The translations under genes and the position numbers were made by a program. From Desulfobaccales bacterium (GTDB lineage: Bacteria; Desulfobacterota; Desulfobaccia; Desulfobaccales; 0-14-0-80-60-11), in contig JBAZPO010000016.1 in the NCBI GenBank assembly GCA_041648175.1, forward strand, positions 26,682 to 90,681: DNA of 64,000 bases, in the 5' to 3' direction. The notes beneath the pieces are model-generated. The model worked only from the letters and a program-made list of their open reading frames with translations. It did no database searches and was not told the origin of the DNA. The first letter of the stretch is position 1. Each line of letters starts with the position of its first letter. Shown in pieces: positions 33,059-41,533 of the stretch.

Positions 33059-33670
33059 ATGGAGGATAATCCATTTGAATATCCCCAAAAAGGTGAACAA
33101 GTATTCAAAGAAATAGTTGGCGATTGGCATAATGCTTGTTTATATCCATTGAAAACAGATATGTGGTTGAACTATCTAATTGGATATAAAGATGCAGCCG
33201 ATATTTTAGTCGAACATGTAAAGGAAACCAGCAAAAACCTTAATGTTTTGGTTTTTCCAATTGTTTTTCTTTACAGACATTATCTCGAATTACAATTAAA
33301 AATGATAATTAAAGATGGCTATGATCTTTTAAGTATGAAAAAAGATTATTCTAAGTGCCATAAACTTGATGAGTTGTGGAATGATTGTAAAAATATTTTA
33401 AACCAAATGTGGCCTGAAGGAGATAAAGAGCCCTTGGAGGCCATGGACAATTATATTAGTCAATTCTGCCAGGTAGATCCTATGGCAACTGACTTCAGAT
33501 ATCCAGTTCGAAGGAATGGAACAGATGCTCTGGAAAGTTTAGATTCCATAAACTTAAGTCATTTGTCAGATGTCATAAATTCGATTGAAAACTTTATCGG
33601 TGATATTCATGAGGCTATATCAATAGAATTAGAAATTATTAGAGATCATGATGAATCTCCTAATTATTAA
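33059..33670 (+). CDS. AT-rich HEPN-like hypothetical protein
   Basis: All-helical, 203 residues, about 35 % GC, with no signal peptide. The helix VFLYRHYLELQLKMII carries the Arg-His pattern and spacing common in HEPN-type proteins; HEPN domains often act as RNases or nucleotide-transfer toxins. The match is by pattern only. GAGG lies 9 nt before the ATG. It interrupts the glutamate synthase gene block and is flanked by inverted GTTCAAAG repeats, so it is probably a recent accessory insertion. Confidence 0.6.
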   Translation: MEDNPFEYPQKGEQVFKEIVGDWHNACLYPLKTDMWLNYLIGYKDAADILVEHVKETSKNLNVLVFPIVFLYRHYLELQLKMIIKDGYDLLSMKKDYSKCHKLDELWNDCKNILNQMWPEGDKEPLEAMDNYISQFCQVDPMATDFRYPVRRNGTDALESLDSINLSHLSDVINSIENFIGDIHEAISIELEIIRDHDESPNY

Positions 33671-33700
33671 TGATATTTGATTGGCTGATAATTAAATACT

Positions 33701-33721
33701 TTGAACCTTGAACTTTGAACT
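33701..33721. repeat. GAACCTTGAACTTTGAAC repeat
   Basis: Reverse-orientation copy of the repeat at 33001. It directly precedes the ATG of the four-helix-bundle gene, leaving no ordinary ribosome site. Confidence 0.55.
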
Positions 33722-34111
33722 ATGAGTAAAATCGAGCGCTTTGAGGATATTGAAGCCTGGAAAAAGGCCCGGGAGCTCACCAAATCTATTTATGAGCTCA
33801 CTTCCCAAGGGAAACTTGCCACTGACTTTTCCCTAAAAGACCAGTTCCGTAGAGCCTCAGTATCCATCATGGCTAATATTGCCGAAGGCTTTGAACGCGA
33901 AGGCAATAAGGAATTTCGACAATATTTGGCCATGGCCAAAGGTTCCGTGGGTGAAGTAAAAGCCTTGCTTTATGTTGCATTGGATGCCGGATTTTTGCCT
34001 TTGGAAAAGATTAATCAGATTATGGCGCTGTCCGACGAGACCTCCCGATTGCTCGCAGGCTTTCTGCGATACCTGAAAGCCTCTGATAAGAAGGGCAGCA
34101 AATTTCAATAA
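33722..34111 (+). CDS. Four-helix-bundle protein (23S rRNA intervening-sequence family)
   Basis: Matches the four-helix-bundle family first found in 23S rRNA intervening sequences: FEDIEAWKKARELT near the start, FSLKDQFRRASVSIMANIAEGFER, then the central helix KEFRQYLAMAKGSVGEVKALLYVALDAGFL. Length 129 is typical (about 120). Such genes are common as solitary, often mobile, inserts of unknown function; the protein may bind nucleic acid. Here it stands between two glutamate synthase genes, with GTTCAAAG repeats on both sides. Confidence 0.88.
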   Translation: MSKIERFEDIEAWKKARELTKSIYELTSQGKLATDFSLKDQFRRASVSIMANIAEGFEREGNKEFRQYLAMAKGSVGEVKALLYVALDAGFLPLEKINQIMALSDETSRLLAGFLRYLKASDKKGSKFQ

Positions 34112-34125
34112 ACTCTTAACACCTA

Positions 34126-34160
34126 ACTTTGAACCTTGAACTTTGAACCTTGAACTTTGA
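34126..34160. repeat. Tandem ACTTTGAACCTTGA repeat, right side of the accessory insertion
   Basis: ACTTTGAACCTTGA is repeated twice and continues as ACTTTGAA. It is the reverse complement of the repeat at 33001 and ends just before the gltB-type gene. Confidence 0.6.
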
Positions 34161-34169
34161 AATATATCG

Positions 34170-36812
34170 GTGAACCCTATGAAAAATATCCCTAATTTTA
34201 CCCATCCGGGCCTGGCCCTACTCAACACCCGCCGCGATTTCACCAACCCGTATCCTGATGGCCGCATCCAAAAGGCCGCGGACGAAGGTGGTTGCGGGGT
34301 CACCGGCTTTGCCGCTAATGTCCCGGTGGCCGGCCGTCATATCTTTCAGCCCTCGGTGCAGATGCACAACCGGGGCAACGGCAAAGGTGGCGGTATTGCC
34401 GCGGTGGGCCTGGATGCCGACGCTTTGGGAGTCTCCCAGGAAACTCTGGATGAGGATTACCTGATTCAGATCGCCTACCTGGACGCCGAGGCCCGGCACC
34501 AGGTGGAAGCCCGGTTTATTGACGCGGTCTTTAAGGTAAGCCACGCCCGGCACCAACCCACCATCAAAGACTGGCGGGATTTGCCGGGCCTCATGGTCAA
34601 GCCCCCGGAGGTCTGGCAATACTTTGTGCGGGTGAGGCCCGAGGCGCTGCAGCATTTTATGCAGCGCCACCGGCTTTATGAAGTCCCCTGGCGCAAGGTG
34701 GAAGACGAATTCGTCGCCCAGAATTGTTACAAGCTGAACGAGGCCTATTACGCCTCCCTGGGCGAAAAAAAGGCCTTTGTGCTCTCCCAAGGCCGCAACA
34801 TGATGATCATCAAGGTCGTGGGGTACGCCGAAGAAGCCGCCCTCTATTACGATCTTCTGGATTTCAAGGCCCACATCTGGATCGCTCACCAGCGCTACCC
34901 CACCCGGGGCCGGGTGTGGCACCCCGGCGGCGCCCACCCCTTTGCGGCGCTCAACACCGCGTTGGTGCACAACGGCGACTTCGCCAACTACTATTCCGTG
35001 AGCGAATACTTAAGCCAGCGCCACTTCTATCCCCAGTTCCTGACGGACACCGAAGTGGCGGTGTTGACCTTCGACCTCTGGCATCGGCTCTATGGCTACC
35101 CCCTGGAGTATGTGATCGAGTCCATGGCCCCCACTACGGAGCGGGACTTCGACCTCCTGGATCCGGAGCGCCAGAAAATTTACCGCCATCTCCAGACCAC
35201 CAATATCCACGGCTCCCCGGATGGCCCCTGGTTCTTCATCATCGCGAGGAACGACCCCGACCGGAAACGCTTCGAACTTATCGGCATTACCGACACCTCC
35301 ATGCTCCGGCCCCAGGTCTTTGCCCTGCATGACGGCGAGGTGCAGATCGGCCTGGTCTGCTCCGAGAAGCAGGCCATTGACGCCACCTTGGAAAGTCTGG
35401 CGGCGGAAGACCCGCGGTTCTGTCCCGTGGCCGACCTCTATTGGAACGCCCGGGGCGGCAGCGCCACCGACGGCGGTTCCTTCACCTTCTCCCTGGAAAG
35501 CCAGAACGGCCATATGGCCCTCAGTTGCCACGACAAGTTCGGCAAGCCCAAAACCGTGCCCTGGCATCAGCGGCCCTGGGATGGCACCAGGCTCGAGATC
35601 AACGTCAGTGACGACTCGGAATTAACCCGGCTCATCAAGGCTAACCTGGAAGATGGCAGCGGCAAAAAACTCTTCCATTGGGTTGAAGGACGCGCCCCCA
35701 TGTGGTCATATGCCGATTTCCGGGAAGCCCTGGAAATAACGGTGGCCCAGGCAAAACTCGGGGATGACTCCAAGGCCGCGGCCATCAACGGCCTGACCCT
35801 GCTGCTGGACCGGCGCTATGACCCGGGGGACAAGAAACGGAGCCACTTGCTACACCTGATCAACGAGTCCCTACTCAAGATCTTTCAGGCCACGCCTCCT
35901 CTGGGTGAGCCCCATGACAGCCGCTACCGCTGGATCGATTTCGAAACCCGGCAACGTTTGAGCGCTCCGCCTCGGGACGACGCGGTGCTGGTCCTGGATG
36001 CCCAAGGCTTTCAGCCGGAAGGTGACGACTGCGATGCCCGCTTCCTGTGCCGGGCCTTCGAGCTGGGCTGGCGGCAGTTCCTCACTTACGGTTCCAAGGG
36101 TCAGCGCTTCGTGGGCTGCGGCTTCGGGGCCGACACCGACGAGGTTCGCATAGACGCGTACGGCAGCACCGGGGACTATTTGGCCTCGGGCATCGACGGC
36201 ATGGCCATCTATATCCACGGTAACGCCCAAGACCAGTTGGGGCAGATCATGAAGCGGGGCAAGCTGGTGGTCTACGGCGACGTGGGTCAGACCTTCATGT
36301 ACGGCGCCAAGGGCGGGGATGTCTACATCATGGGCAACGCTGCCGGCCGGCCCTTTATCAACGCGGTGGGCCGCCCCCGGGCGGTGATCAACGGCACCGC
36401 CCTGGACTTTTTGGCCGAATCCTTCATGGCCGGCGATCCCTTTGCCGGCGGCGGTTTTATCATCGTCAACGGTCTGGAGTATGACACCCGGGGCCACATC
36501 CGCCCCCAGCGCAACCCCTATCCCGGCGGCAACCTCTTTTCCCTGGCTTCAGGGGGCGCTCTCTACATCCGGGACCCCTACAATCAGGTAGTGGACGAAC
36601 AACTAAACGGCGGGGAGATCGTGCCGCTGACGGACGCCGACTGGCAGCTCATCCTGCCTTACCTCCAAGAGAACGAGCGCCTCTTTGATATCTCCATCGA
36701 CGAGGACCTTCTGACGGTGGAAGGAATGCTGCTAGCTCCGGATCAGGTCTACCGCAAGGTCCAGGCCGTCAAGCTGGCGGTCCTCACCAAGATCGAAGAC
36801 GCCTGGGAATAG
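34170..36812 (+). CDS. Glutamate synthase amidotransferase plus GXGXG subunit
   Basis: Class II glutamine amidotransferase domain with the nucleophile Cys42 (EGGCGVTGF); a propeptide of 41 residues would be removed to expose it. The glutaminase core includes WIAHQRYPTRGRVWHPGGAHPF, ALVHNGDFANY and FLTDTEVAVL. The C-terminal third (about 620-830) is a GXGXG beta-helix (YGSTGDYLASGIDGM, GKLVVYGDVGQTFMYGAKGG), the GltB3 part. So it fuses the first and last parts of GOGAT while the FMN barrel is a separate gene (31450). It would supply ammonia from glutamine. ATG 34179 is an alternative start. Followed by a strong terminator; its last about 50 bp plus terminator recur at 37932-38030. Confidence 0.88.
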   Translation: MNPMKNIPNFTHPGLALLNTRRDFTNPYPDGRIQKAADEGGCGVTGFAANVPVAGRHIFQPSVQMHNRGNGKGGGIAAVGLDADALGVSQETLDEDYLIQIAYLDAEARHQVEARFIDAVFKVSHARHQPTIKDWRDLPGLMVKPPEVWQYFVRVRPEALQHFMQRHRLYEVPWRKVEDEFVAQNCYKLNEAYYASLGEKKAFVLSQGRNMMIIKVVGYAEEAALYYDLLDFKAHIWIAHQRYPTRGRVWHPGGAHPFAALNTALVHNGDFANYYSVSEYLSQRHFYPQFLTDTEVAVLTFDLWHRLYGYPLEYVIESMAPTTERDFDLLDPERQKIYRHLQTTNIHGSPDGPWFFIIARNDPDRKRFELIGITDTSMLRPQVFALHDGEVQIGLVCSEKQAIDATLESLAAEDPRFCPVADLYWNARGGSATDGGSFTFSLESQNGHMALSCHDKFGKPKTVPWHQRPWDGTRLEINVSDDSELTRLIKANLEDGSGKKLFHWVEGRAPMWSYADFREALEITVAQAKLGDDSKAAAINGLTLLLDRRYDPGDKKRSHLLHLINESLLKIFQATPPLGEPHDSRYRWIDFETRQRLSAPPRDDAVLVLDAQGFQPEGDDCDARFLCRAFELGWRQFLTYGSKGQRFVGCGFGADTDEVRIDAYGSTGDYLASGIDGMAIYIHGNAQDQLGQIMKRGKLVVYGDVGQTFMYGAKGGDVYIMGNAAGRPFINAVGRPRAVINGTALDFLAESFMAGDPFAGGGFIIVNGLEYDTRGHIRPQRNPYPGGNLFSLASGGALYIRDPYNQVVDEQLNGGEIVPLTDADWQLILPYLQENERLFDISIDEDLLTVEGMLLAPDQVYRKVQAVKLAVLTKIEDAWE

Positions 36813-36861
36813 GCTAAAGGCAAAGCTCAAGGGCGGACCTGATGGGTCCGCCCTTTTTTTG
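36763..36861. repeat. 99-bp direct repeat, original copy (glutamate synthase 3' end plus terminator)
   Basis: The last codons of the amidotransferase gene and its terminator. The segment at 37932-38030 matches it at 96 of 99 bases by my count (differences GGCGGT/GGTGGT, AAAGGC/AAACGC, GCTCAAG/GCTAAAG). The two copies bracket about 1.07 kb with one gene. Confidence 0.85.
36829..36860 (+). terminator. Rho-independent terminator of the glutamate synthase genes
   Basis: GGGCGGACC pairs with GGTCCGCCC around TGAT, followed by seven T. Confidence 0.9.
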
Positions 36862-37131
36862 GGCTGCGGCGGCGGATAATACCAAGTTGCGCTCATACAG
36901 GTAATTTTGTTTTTGTAGGGGCGGACCTATGTGTCCGCCCTCATGGTGGCCGAACATGCAGGTACGATCCTACAAAACCGAAGCTATTTTTACTTCTATG
37001 GACGCAACTTGGTATAAGACTCTTATCGGTCAAATCTCTGATTCGCGGCGCAGTTCTATTGCAAATTTGGTTAGCAATACAAAAGGGGTTCTACCGGCAC
37101 CTACCTTGCCGAGGGTAAAAAGAGAAACTTC
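36862..37131. other. Intergenic stretch with a GGGGCGGAC palindrome
   Basis: Contains GTAGGGGCGGAC...GTCCGCCC at 36917-36941, a relative of the palindromes at 6512 and 48300, and no convincing gene. It lies inside the segment bracketed by the 99-bp repeats, after the end of the convergent VPLPA-CTERM gene. Confidence 0.45.
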
Positions 37132-37779
37132 TCAATAAAATCTCCGCCTCAGCCCGACCAGACCCACCAGTCCGGAACCAAGAAGCAACACGGCGCCGGG
37201 CACCGGTACTGCAGTAACGTCTACGGTAAACGACCCCGTATTGTCACTCCAACTCCCTTGGGAATCTGCAACCCCCAGATAAAGGCACCTTGCCCCCGCA
37301 GGCACGACCGTCTCCTGAAACAGAAGGGTATTGCTGGTGCCGTCCCCGATGAAAAAGGTCTGTTGGAGGGGGGGAGATTGAGTGGCGAAATTGCGGCTGT
37401 TGGGATCGGTCCAGTAGTCCAAGGCCGGTGGCACGGGTGAGGCAACGCTGTCCACAAAAACTCCCACCAGGGAACCCCAAGGGGCGACTATAGCAGAAAG
37501 GTTTTCGGTGTTTGGGGTGTAGGAATAAACATTATTTGTGGAAGCGCCGTCAGGCCCGTACTCAGGTCCGCCAATTACCGTTCGGACTGACCCGTCCGCG
37601 AAAAATCTTAGACGGGAACCTGGGTCATAGGGAGTTACGTCTACGCAGACCGGAGAGCTGGGACTTGGGGTTTCCCCGAGCAGAAAGGTGTTGGATGCAC
37701 CATCGACAATCACCGTCGCGCCAGCCGCCGGCAGGGCCGACATAATGACCATTAAGACGATTAACACCAGACGTTGCAT
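37132..37779 (-). CDS. VPLPA-CTERM (PEP-CTERM-like) exported protein
   Basis: A signal peptide (RLVLIVLMVIMSALPAAGA) is followed by a beta-rich body with two similar blocks (GASNTFLLGE and GTSNTLLFQE). The C-terminus VPVPGAVLLLGSGLVGLVGLRRR is a PEP-CTERM-type sorting signal of the VPxPA class: motif, hydrophobic segment, basic tail. Such proteins are processed by an exosortase and released to or through the envelope, often with exopolysaccharide. No exosortase gene is in the window. The gene sits on the opposite strand between two copies of the glutamate synthase 3' end. Confidence 0.85.
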   Translation of the reverse strand: MQRLVLIVLMVIMSALPAAGATVIVDGASNTFLLGETPSPSSPVCVDVTPYDPGSRLRFFADGSVRTVIGGPEYGPDGASTNNVYSYTPNTENLSAIVAPWGSLVGVFVDSVASPVPPALDYWTDPNSRNFATQSPPLQQTFFIGDGTSNTLLFQETVVPAGARCLYLGVADSQGSWSDNTGSFTVDVTAVPVPGAVLLLGSGLVGLVGLRRRFY

Positions 37780-37931
37780 AGTTTTCTCCTCCTAAATGTA
37801 TTTAATAAATTATTTTGATTAGATTATCATATATATTATAATTTACAATAAAATGTAAATATATTGCGAAAATTTTTAACAAAATGATTACCACCATCTC
37901 TTCTAAACACCTCCGTTTATAGCGATTACGA
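37780..37931. other. AT-rich promoter-side region of the VPLPA-CTERM gene
   Basis: A very AT-rich stretch (TTATTTTGATTAGATTATCATATATATTATAA) upstream of the VPLPA-CTERM gene on the minus strand. It probably holds its promoter. It ends where the second 99-bp repeat copy begins. Confidence 0.4.
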
Positions 37932-38030
37932 AGGCCGTCAAGCTGGTGGTCCTCACCAAGATCGAAGACGCCTGGGAATAGGCTAAACGCAAAGCTAAAG
38001 GGCGGACCTGATGGGTCCGCCCTTTTTTTG
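37932..38030 (+). pseudogene. Second copy of the glutamate synthase 3' end and terminator
   Basis: Encodes AVKLVVLTKIEDAWE and a stop in the frame of the real gene, followed by the same terminator hairpin with seven T (37998-38029). There is no upstream gltB sequence. It is a direct repeat of 36763-36861 at 96 of 99 bases, which suggests that the intervening segment entered at this gene end, or that a duplication was later interrupted. Confidence 0.85.
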
Positions 38031-38068
38031 TTAAAAATCAGCCTTGCCGGGAAGCCAGGTCGCGGGCC

Positions 38069-39079
38069 TTAAGCCCCTAAAATTTCCATCAGCCCGACCC
38101 GGGGCAAATACTTATGGTAATCGGAACCGTGATTTTCCAGGACGAATTTGAGGTACGCGATATTTTCTTCGATGGTCTTCCGGTTTAAATCCTGGTCCAG
38201 ACCCCACCACACCCGGAAATGGTCCCGCATATACCGGTCCATGTTCCTTAAGTCAACCAGACGGGACTGGGTGAATTCCCAAAAAGCCGGAGTTTTTTTC
38301 AGGAGGTCCAACTCGGACTCAAATCCAGGGACCTTGCCCTCCTGGAACTCCCGATAAAGGAAGGGCAGCCGCTCCAGATAGGTGCGATCAGCCATCTGTC
38401 CCAGGAGGTCGGCAGTTCCCAGCATGCAGCCCACCGCCTGATGATGCGCGGATTTAAACGGGATCTCGTTTATCTTCACATTTAGACCGGTGCAATGCAC
38501 GCAGCACCGGCAGTAGTCTAAATCCAGAGAGGGAAACCCCGCCTGGGCGAAATATTGTTCCATGAAGGCCACACTGCGGTCCACATGAACGAGGGTGTAC
38601 TTGGCTCCGGTCCCCCCCACGTCAGCGTCGCTTTGAATATAACCGGTATCGTGAAACAGTGCCGCGATCAGCCCCAAGGCCATGTCCCGTTCCGGCAGGG
38701 TCAGGCCGTTGAGCCAGGCCCCGTGCATCAGGCGGGCCATGGCCAACAGGCAGGCAGTGGTATGCTTTAAATCATGGTACCAGGTATTGCACTGCTGATA
38801 TCCCGGATATTCCCCCCGGAAAAGCTTGAGCACATCCTGAAAGACCCGGTCCAGGGTCGTGAAATCAAACTGCGGATGCAATACCCCAACAATGCGGCAC
38901 ACTTCCTCAACCACTGCTTGAGGCTCGGCCATGAAGATCAAGTCTTCATATCTTGCCATCACGCTTTCACATTTTGCCAGGCTATTCACGGGATCGGCCT
39001 CCCTGAAAAGCGTTCCGTTATCGGCAACAAGGGTTTTAACAATGGGGGTCAGGAAATATTGAGCCATTGGCTTTAGCAT
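38069..39079 (-). CDS. HD-domain phosphohydrolase-like protein
   Basis: An HD-superfamily protein: TWYHDLKHTTACLLAMA, then LIAALFHDTGYIQSD with the His-Asp pair, then VHCTGL, the metal-binding pattern of HD/PDE-type phosphohydrolases acting on nucleotides or cyclic nucleotides. No sensor domain is attached. I chose ATG 39079 (MLKPMAQYF, with GGCAGG upstream). The longer frame from 39232 runs through repeat-like sequence (AGGGATTTG copies). Single gene; substrate unknown. Confidence 0.75.
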   Translation of the reverse strand: MLKPMAQYFLTPIVKTLVADNGTLFREADPVNSLAKCESVMARYEDLIFMAEPQAVVEEVCRIVGVLHPQFDFTTLDRVFQDVLKLFRGEYPGYQQCNTWYHDLKHTTACLLAMARLMHGAWLNGLTLPERDMALGLIAALFHDTGYIQSDADVGGTGAKYTLVHVDRSVAFMEQYFAQAGFPSLDLDYCRCCVHCTGLNVKINEIPFKSAHHQAVGCMLGTADLLGQMADRTYLERLPFLYREFQEGKVPGFESELDLLKKTPAFWEFTQSRLVDLRNMDRYMRDHFRVWWGLDQDLNRKTIEENIAYLKFVLENHGSDYHKYLPRVGLMEILGA

Positions 39080-39272
39080 ATAAAACCTGCCCGGCAACTC
39101 AATTAGGGATTTGCTAATTATTGCGATCCAAATCCCTATTTTCGACCTAAGGGATTTGATCAGAAAATGCAGGTTATTGACCTTTCCCTTTTCTGGACCA
39201 CACACCAAATTATCCCTTGACAGCGATATCAATTCTCCTTAACATTGTGAATAAATTAACAAGAGGTGGGGC

Positions 39273-40241
39273 ATGCTCTTTCCCGTGTCCGGCGTGGAAG
39301 TCAACCCGCTTATTCCGGCCCTCGTCGCCCTGGTCGTCTCCACCTTCACCTCCATGGGGGGGGTGTCCGGGGCTTTTCTTTTGCTCCCGTTCCAGGTGAG
39401 TGTCCTCAATTTCACCAGCCCTTCAGTGAGCCCCACCAACCTGGTCTTTAACATCGTGGCCATCCCCAGCGGCGTCTATCGCTTCATCCGAGAGGGCCGC
39501 ATGAACTGGCCGGTGACTTGGGTGGTGATTCTGGGAACCCTGCCCGGCATCTTTGTTGGCGCGATTATCCGGGTCAACTGGATGCTCAACCCCAGGAATT
39601 TCAAGCTCTTCGTGGGTTGTGTGCTGCTATATATCGGACTGCGCCTCCTTTATGAGCAGACCCCCCGGGCCAAGCGCAAGAAGGGCAAGATCCTGGAGTT
39701 CGAAGCCCGGGTTCAGGAGCGCTTGAAGAAAGTCTTGTCGGAGTCGGGCCACACCACAGGGCGGGGCCTGCCCCTCGCGGCCCGGGTCAAGACCGTGAGT
39801 TGGAGCCTGAAAAGCGTTACCTATGAGTTCCTGGGGGAAACCTTCACCTTCAATGCCCCGGCCCTGTTTCTCCTGGCCCTGGTGGTTGGCCTCATAGGCG
39901 GCACCTACGGCATTGGCGGCGGCGCCATCATCGCCCCCTTCCTGGCGGCCATCTTCGAACTACCCATCTACACCATCGCCGGGGCGGCGCTCTTGGGCAC
40001 CTTCATCACTTCGGTGGCCGGGGTGGCCTTTTACTCGATGATTGCCCCCCATTACCCCAATATTGGGGCGGTGGCCCCGGATTGGGCCTTGGGAGCGCTG
40101 TTCGGGATCGGCGGGTTTTGCGGCATGTACTTCGGCGCCCGTCTCCAAAAATTCTTCTCGGCGAAGCTAATCCGCATCGGCCTGGGGGTGGTCATTTCCT
40201 CCCTGGCGCTGCGTTACATCGTGGGGTTCTTTACCGGTTAA
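39273..40241 (+). CDS. TauE/SafE-family membrane exporter
   Basis: Inner-membrane protein of the TauE/SafE family, which exports sulfite, sulfoacetate and similar anions. Two half-repeats carry the family motifs, SMGGVSGAFLLLPF (residues about 27-40) and GGTYGIGGGAIIAPF (about 209-223); eight to nine membrane segments with a hydrophilic loop at about 120-180. GAGGTGG before the ATG is a good ribosome site. No neighbouring sulfonate gene, so the substrate is open; sulfite export would suit a sulfur-metabolising organism. Confidence 0.88.
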   Translation: MLFPVSGVEVNPLIPALVALVVSTFTSMGGVSGAFLLLPFQVSVLNFTSPSVSPTNLVFNIVAIPSGVYRFIREGRMNWPVTWVVILGTLPGIFVGAIIRVNWMLNPRNFKLFVGCVLLYIGLRLLYEQTPRAKRKKGKILEFEARVQERLKKVLSESGHTTGRGLPLAARVKTVSWSLKSVTYEFLGETFTFNAPALFLLALVVGLIGGTYGIGGGAIIAPFLAAIFELPIYTIAGAALLGTFITSVAGVAFYSMIAPHYPNIGAVAPDWALGALFGIGGFCGMYFGARLQKFFSAKLIRIGLGVVISSLALRYIVGFFTG

Positions 40242-40393
40242 TCTCATCTCCCTGAATTGGTCTTCTGATAATACCCCGCCCGCTGGCAGGATTAATTTGC
40301 TTGGTATGGCAGGTAAAAAGGAATACCATAGAGCCTCTTACAAATATCTCCCTGCCGGTCATTCTGAGGGAAAGAAGCAACCCAAGCATCTCA

Positions 40394-40565
40394 TATAGCG
40401 TTTGCCAAAAGTTTTTTCCGTAATTAGGAGATACTTTAACACCCCACCCCCCCTAACCCCCTTCTGGTAAAGGGGGGAACTATAAGGAATTACTTATAAA
40501 GTCCCCCTTTGAAAAAGGGGGATTTAAAAATCAGCCAGCGGCATAAATTTATGGCAAACGCTATA
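40394..40565. mobile_element. MITE-like element with TATAGCGTTTGCCA ends (complete copy)
   Basis: 172 bp with perfect 14-bp terminal inverted repeats TATAGCGTTTGCCA / TGGCAAACGCTATA and no coding capacity. The ends begin with TA, as in elements moved by IS630/Tc1-type transposases, though no transposase is here. The inside carries a CCCCCTTTGAAAAAGGGGG hairpin. Partial relatives lie at 20846 and 22814. Confidence 0.7.
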
Positions 40566-41198
40566 AGTGACCAAACGGCTTTTTGCAAGAACCTCTCCTG
40601 GCAATAAGTATATTTTATTATTTCAAAAATAAGTGGCGTTAATTCAACGGGGTAATCAATTCTACAATGCCATCTTTTATGGCATGGTTGCAACCCGGAT
40701 CATGTCCGCACTTACAAAAGAAAAGTCTGTCACCTTTCTCATCATTGCTGGATGCCATCGCAGTTTTGAGTTTATGCTGTCTCCATGACTTGCCGGGATA
40801 AGAGCGGTTCACTGCTGGCCAACCTGAGGAAAATCGGCAGACTCCAGCCGTTCCGCCTGTGCCGTGTCCCGGCACGAGGATGCCGGCCCAGCCTTAATTT
40901 ATTGATATTAAAGACTAAATATTACGAAAGCCCGATTATTACCCTGGGACAAGCGCGGGACAAGCGCGTGACAACCCTGGCACCGCCTCGACCGGAACGC
41001 GCTTGCACGCGGGTTTAGACCGGGTATATGGCGAGGATACCTCGGCAATGTCCCGGCACATGTACCGGGTTTACCCGTCCATTCGGCCCGCGCCCGGCCA
41101 TTTTCAGCGATTTTTGGGGTATTTTGGAGGGACTAAAAGCCATTTTTAAACCGTTTTTCTCTGTCATCATGAACGAAGCGCAGGCTCTTATAGTGATT

Positions 41199-41533
41199 GA
41201 GCCTCTTGCAAAAGTCGCGTTGCAGTCGAAATCTTATCTGGGCGTTGATAAATTCCCCGGTGGCACAGGCGTCTCGCCTGTGCGAATCGAAGTCCCCCTT
41301 TGAAAAAGGGGGATTTAGTTTAGGGGGATTTGGATTTTCACGGTAAAACCCGCGGCCTCGGCATTTTTGCAAGAGGCTCGATTGCCAAAAGAGTTTCTTG
41401 CAAAATTACCGGACATTATGTGGTCGCAAGCTTTAGCCTTGTATTGAGAAATTCGCCGGTAGCACAGGCTTTCCAGCCTGTGCTTATGTCATATATACGG
41501 TTTCGACCGTAAAGAGACTTTTGCAAGAGGCTC
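41199..41533. mobile_element. 335-bp element with 18-bp perfect inverted ends
   Basis: GAGCCTCTTGCAAAAGTC at 41199-41216 is the exact reverse complement of GACTTTTGCAAGAGGCTC at 41516-41533. A further copy of the end (TTTTTGCAAGAGGCTC) lies inside at 41364-41379, so it may be two nested or tandem elements. Non-coding; inner part has CCCCCTTTGAAAAAGGGGG and two CACAGGC palindromes. Confidence 0.6.

Noticed and set aside
39080..39232. A 51-residue N-terminal extension of the HD-domain protein
   Set aside because: The extension runs through repeated AGGGATTTG-type sequence and lacks a ribosome site; ATG 39079 is better placed.
40639..40875. A small minus-strand gene ending FFCKCGHDPGCNHAIKDG
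   Set aside because: No ribosome site, weak start region and no known family; kept only as a possible remnant in the gap description.
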